Program-made: the position numbers and the translations under genes
The notes under the pieces: model-generated
Database searches by the model: none
What the model was told of the DNA's origin: nothing
The model's input: the letters and a program-made list of their open reading frames with translations, nothing else
Origin: a virus
DNA: 23,965 bases
IMG/VR virus record: IMGVR_UViG_3300000576_000019
Location: 2,948-26,912 of that record
Strand: one strand, 5' to 3'
In this document: positions 20,796 through 23,965 of the stretch, piece after piece
Position numbering within the stretch: the stretch's first letter is position 1
Layout of the letters: every line of letters starts with the position of its first letter

Positions 20796-22555
20796 TGCAT
20801 TGTTTCCAATCCATATTGGGTAAAACCGTTTGTCTTTACTACATTTAGCACATTTTCAACCCGATCAATTAAATCTTCTCGATGGGATACTAACCAAACT
20901 GCTTTCTTCCTCTCTTGCGTCATTTTTTCTAGAATAGTTAAACTATTCTCTACTCCAGATGTATCCATACCCGAGTCAATGAGTTCGTCAATAAACAAGA
21001 GGTTGATAGAGCCATATAAACTCTCCCATAAATCCCTAAATGCCCAACTCAATGATAGGATAAGACGGTTTCTCTCACCTCTAGATAAGTTGTCAAAGTC
21101 TAAATCTCTGCCTAGTTCAGTAATTTCCACACTGAGATCGTTTTGAAACACGATGTTGTGTGGTAGTCCAATGTTTTCTAAATAATGGGACAGTCTTGAA
21201 TTTAGATAACTTAAATTCTGGTTAATTATTTTTTTGCGAATAAAAGAATCTTTATTTGTCAACAGTTTTATCAAGAAATCTTGATGGTTATGTAGCCGAG
21301 TCAAATAGTTTAGGTGATCATATGAAATTTCTTGAATTGCCTGCGTTTTCATATCTTCTATTTGTTCGATATACGGATCAACCTCGGCATTTCGAGTTTC
21401 CAACTCTTTATATAAAGAGGTTAGGCTACTTTGGTGTTCGTATGCCTGCTCTAGTTTTTTATAAAACACCATTGGAATAGAATCGGGAACATCGCACGTA
21501 TCTAGAACGGCTTGATATTCTTCCTGTTGCTTCATGATTTCAGATAGTCGAGATTGAATTTTCTCCAGCGACTCCGTTTTCTCATTTAATATTTCTGCGT
21601 GTTTTTCATCATGCAGTTCCTGACCGCAAGCATGGCAACGATGATCTTTAATCTTTTCGATTTCTTTTGAAAGTGTTTCAGCTTGATCCTCTGTGCGTTT
21701 TTTGTCTTTTGCAATTGATTCAACCCACCGTTTTGCGTTATCAAATGTGGATTTTTGTGTGTTGTATACCTCTAATAGACGGTGATTCTCTATTTCTGCG
21801 TCTATATCAACGTGTGAGAGTTTTTCTATGGCTTTTGCAATAGCCAAAACGTCTTCTTCTTTTTTTTCATTCCACAGTTTGCTGCGCTTTTTCAAAGACT
21901 GAATTTGTTCTTCTATGCGAGAGTTTGCTTCAGTAACTGCAGATATACGCATGTTCTCCTGTGAGATGTCGTTTTTGGTTGCTCTGGCAACCTCTTTGAC
22001 TTTCTCGGCTTTCTCACTTAGTGCAGTGATGCCAAGTAGTTGTTCAATAATGTCACGCTGATCATTTGCTCTGAGGCTTAAGAATGGCTGGGAATAAGTG
22101 TTCAGAGCAACAATATGTCGAAACATGTCATGACTCATTCCCAATGCATTTTCAATATCATATTGAGTCTCTCGGCTATCGCCCTGAGCACTGTCATCTT
22201 CTTTATCTTCTTCTTTGTGGTTAATAAAGAATCTCAATGTGTTTGGTTTTCTTCCACGCTCTACACGATATTCGGTTTCTCCAATGGAAAAATCCAAACT
22301 AACCAACATGCTTTTGTTATTGGTTTTGTTGATTAAGTTGTCTTTTTTTATGTTTGTCAATGCCTGACCATAGAGTGCATACGAAAGAGCATTGATGATA
22401 GTTGTTTTACCCGTGCCATTTCTTGAGCCATCTCCACCCAAATCAAGGTTTTCACCCAGAACAAGTGTAAGAGCATTTTGATCAAAATTTACAGTCTGTG
22501 GAGTATTCCCGACGGACATAAAATTTTTAACTGTGAGCGTTTTTAGTTTAATCAT
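20792..22555 (-). CDS. 46: Recombination endonuclease subunit gp46 (SbcC/Rad50-like)
   Basis: This is an SMC-type ATPase that works with gp47 on DNA ends in T4-type recombination and replication. The Walker A is GSRNGTGKT (residues 43-51). A long coiled coil has a zinc hook C307-x2-C310 (HRCHACGQ) at its centre. The signature motif is LSRGE (490-494), the Walker B is INLLFIDE (517-524), and the H-loop His is at 558 (LVSHRED). At 587 residues it is slightly longer than T4 gp46 (560). All ATPase motifs are intact. The start MIKLKTLTVKNFMSVG is typical. The gp47 partner is not in this window; the next genes upstream encode other functions. Confidence 0.95.
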   Translation of the reverse strand: MIKLKTLTVKNFMSVGNTPQTVNFDQNALTLVLGENLDLGGDGSRNGTGKTTIINALSYALYGQALTNIKKDNLINKTNNKSMLVSLDFSIGETEYRVERGRKPNTLRFFINHKEEDKEDDSAQGDSRETQYDIENALGMSHDMFRHIVALNTYSQPFLSLRANDQRDIIEQLLGITALSEKAEKVKEVARATKNDISQENMRISAVTEANSRIEEQIQSLKKRSKLWNEKKEEDVLAIAKAIEKLSHVDIDAEIENHRLLEVYNTQKSTFDNAKRWVESIAKDKKRTEDQAETLSKEIEKIKDHRCHACGQELHDEKHAEILNEKTESLEKIQSRLSEIMKQQEEYQAVLDTCDVPDSIPMVFYKKLEQAYEHQSSLTSLYKELETRNAEVDPYIEQIEDMKTQAIQEISYDHLNYLTRLHNHQDFLIKLLTNKDSFIRKKIINQNLSYLNSRLSHYLENIGLPHNIVFQNDLSVEITELGRDLDFDNLSRGERNRLILSLSWAFRDLWESLYGSINLLFIDELIDSGMDTSGVENSLTILEKMTQERKKAVWLVSHREDLIDRVENVLNVVKTNGFTQYGLETMQ

Positions 22556-22576
22556 AAATCGTAATGTTTTTGGAAG

Positions 22577-23143
22577 TTAGTTGTTAATCAAAGAGTTAAG
22601 TTTGTTTTTTATACATTCTAACTCTGTGACCCTCAATTTTCGCAAATTATCAAAATTATTTTGCAATGCGTCTTGGTACTCTAACACGAACTGCCTAATG
22701 TTGTCCATCGGCAACGCACAAATGCGAGATATTTCATTTTGTAAAAACTGCAATCTTTTTATCGGATCTTCAATTTTGTCATATGATTCGTCAATAAATG
22801 GGTAAAACGTTTGGAATCCTTTTTCCTGCAAAAAATCTAATGTGTGGGGAGCACCGATTATCACGAATGCCCTTTTATTGACTAATGGGCGAATTGTTTT
22901 TTCTGTTATTTGAGGATAGGGATAATCAAATACTGTTTCGCAGACAAAGTCAATTGCGATGTCATCATAAAACTCGGATTGAAAATCATTTTCTGTCAAA
23001 CAGGTTCTTGCTGGTGTTTTTATGCTAGGATGTGAATGGTTTGCTCCATGATATGCGGAATCTACCTCTCCATTGTAGTTATAAAATTCATTTATGCGGG
23101 TAAACGGGTGGGGATATATTCTATATTTCATTTGTCCAACCAT
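22577..23143 (-). CDS. Glycosyltransferase-like protein, C-terminal half type, 188 aa
   Basis: The segment DFVCETVFDYPYPQITEKTI then RPLVNKRAFVIIGAPHTLDF and LQEKGFQTFYPFIDESYD matches a pattern I know from exostosin- or fucosyltransferase-like proteins of marine phages and bacteria. That pattern is an E, then I-T-E-K-T-x-x-P, then a hydrophobic strand and G-F-x-T-F. The TEK region is the nucleotide-sugar side of such enzymes. Start choice is open: ATG 23143 or ATG 23131 (MKYRIYPHPF); ribosome sites are poor for both. It overlaps the upstream gene by 23 bases. It is shorter than full enzymes, and together with the upstream protein may form one two-chain enzyme. The acceptor is unknown. Confidence 0.55.
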   Translation of the reverse strand: MVGQMKYRIYPHPFTRINEFYNYNGEVDSAYHGANHSHPSIKTPARTCLTENDFQSEFYDDIAIDFVCETVFDYPYPQITEKTIRPLVNKRAFVIIGAPHTLDFLQEKGFQTFYPFIDESYDKIEDPIKRLQFLQNEISRICALPMDNIRQFVLEYQDALQNNFDNLRKLRVTELECIKNKLNSLINN

Positions 23144-23699
23144 CGCTATTGTACGAAGTTTTAATTTTATCTAGCAACTTGTTTTTCTTTAAATGGTTGA
23201 AAATTGCATTTCTATGAACGCGTGGTTTGCCCATCATACAGATTCCATGATGCTCTATTCGTTCAATGTTAATTTTTTTATCTTCGTATTCTTTTGAGTA
23301 TGCATCTGAAATTCCGAAATGAAACACAGCATTAAAATTATCAAATACAATGGGCATATCATGATTTTTGCTTTTAAATATGTTGAGTAAAATTTCAATT
23401 TCTTTTTTTATTCCGCAGTGGTTTGATAAAAAAATAACTCTACCAGTAGAAATATCAAGTTCTTTAAACGTTTTCCATAAATTAAACATTGATAATCCAT
23501 ATGGACATTCTGGAAGATAATAGTCTGTGTCTGCATGATAAACAACATAAAATTCATTTGCAGAATAGCTTTCTTTTTTAGTTGAACGTAACCGATGTTT
23601 TAAATCATTGAAATCTGAATCATACTCATAAAGATTAATTACATCTACAATGATACATTCATTTTTGATGGCAGCAACCACATCAAAATCTAAACTCAT
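23121..23699 (-). CDS. Glycosyltransferase-like protein, N-terminal half type, 192 aa
   Basis: The protein starts MSLDFDVVAAIKNECIIVDV. The middle ECPYGLSMFNLWKTFKELDI, then STGRVIFLSNHCGIKKEIEI, and the end GKPRVHRNAIFNHLKKNKLL, then DKIKTSYNSDGW, resemble the N-terminal part of proteins whose C-terminal part carries the I-T-E-K-T motif found in the next gene. The R-x-H-R-x-x-x-F-x-x-L element typically precedes that part. The two frames overlap by 23 bases in different frames. Its ATG directly follows the TAG of the 83-aa gene. I consider it half of a split enzyme; an independent protein of unknown function is the alternative. Confidence 0.5.
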   Translation of the reverse strand: MSLDFDVVAAIKNECIIVDVINLYEYDSDFNDLKHRLRSTKKESYSANEFYVVYHADTDYYLPECPYGLSMFNLWKTFKELDISTGRVIFLSNHCGIKKEIEILLNIFKSKNHDMPIVFDNFNAVFHFGISDAYSKEYEDKKINIERIEHHGICMMGKPRVHRNAIFNHLKKNKLLDKIKTSYNSDGWTNEI

Positions 23700-23951
23700 C
23701 TATTGTTCCCAACTATACTGATCTTCTTTTTTAACCGCAAAGTTTAAATATGTTTCAATCTTTTCGAGATCGTTTACTGTTTTCAAACTACAAAGTTCAT
23801 TTGCAAAATGCATTTCCACACCTTTGTCTAGTGCTAATTCTAATAGTTCGCGTCTTCTAGTATTATCATCTGTCAAACAGTACATGCTACAAAGAACAAT
23901 TCCGTCTGGTGATTTATTGATATAGTGTTCTAGTCCTGGTTGCCAATCCAT
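23700..23951 (-). CDS. Small protein of unknown function, 83 aa
   Basis: The protein is MDWQPGLEHYINKSPDGIVL followed by CSMYCLTDDNTRRRELLELA, LDKGVEMHFANELCSLKTVN and DLEKIETYLNFAVKKEDQYS. It has three Cys residues and an alpha/beta appearance. The HFANELCSLKTVNDLEKIETY portion suggests a strand, loop and helix such as those closing a small Rossmann domain. The stop abuts the ATG of the next gene (TAGATG), so it belongs to the early-type operon that runs to 19395. I do not recognise the family. The ATG at 23951 is the only start inside the window in this frame. Confidence 0.6.
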   Translation of the reverse strand: MDWQPGLEHYINKSPDGIVLCSMYCLTDDNTRRRELLELALDKGVEMHFANELCSLKTVNDLEKIETYLNFAVKKEDQYSWEQ

Positions 23952-23965
23952 GTGCTCATTTTCAA

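Overview
The window is part of the genome of a T4-like myovirus, most likely a marine one. The evidence is the head cassette in T4 order on the minus strand: portal gp20, a small protein, a gp68-like core protein, prohead protease gp21, scaffold gp22 and major capsid gp23. It also has a T4-type recombination nuclease subunit (gp46), a T4 baseplate-hub protein (gp26 family) and promoters resembling the T4 late box TATAAATA. The DNA is AT-rich. The capsid protein is short (395 aa), and the small tail-fibre, GNAT and HsdS-like genes are of a kind I associate with marine T4-like phages rather than coliphages. The host cannot be read from the sequence.

Layout. Positions 1-2545 hold fibre-like or adsorption-like structural genes and a Rossmann-like protein. 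Positions 2545-5087 hold accessory late genes: an HsdS-like fragment with a possible capsid-targeting leader, a small virion-like protein, a beta-domain protein with a ComEA-like helix-hairpin-helix tail, an ADP-ribosyltransferase-like protein and a GNAT-like protein. The beta-domain and ADP-ribosyltransferase-like genes share a duplicated 33-bp start. Positions 5485-5932 are a self-contained plus-strand gene with its own sigma70-type promoter and terminator. A free-standing homing endonuclease (5941-7512) follows the gp23 terminator. The head genes lie at 7619-14627, and gp20 is interrupted by a 375-residue HNH intein. A tape-measure-like gene (14643-17102, minus) is divergent from the plus-strand gp26-like gene (17168-18007). 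The gp26-like gene overlaps a -1 frame carrying a WFMRGG protein, with a slippery heptamer and stem-loop at the junction.

Positions 18223-19394 hold no convincing gene but are not featureless. They contain tandem hairpins that may be a structured RNA, an array of GCCT (AGGC on the minus strand) motifs, a 65-bp direct repeat, and a perfect TTGACA-17-TATAAT promoter on the minus strand that fires into this gene-less stretch. From 19395 to the right edge the minus strand carries an early-type operon of tightly abutting genes: a PD-(D/E)XK nuclease, a radical SAM/SPASM-like enzyme, gp46, a two-ORF glycosyltransferase-like pair and a small unknown protein.

As a system, the left two thirds build the virion and the right end handles recombination and probably modification. 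The strongest candidates for something not well described are the possible gp26 frameshift, the early-promoted non-coding region, the duplicated gene start, the HsdS-like protein with an internal-protein-like leader, and the radical SAM gene coupled to gp46.
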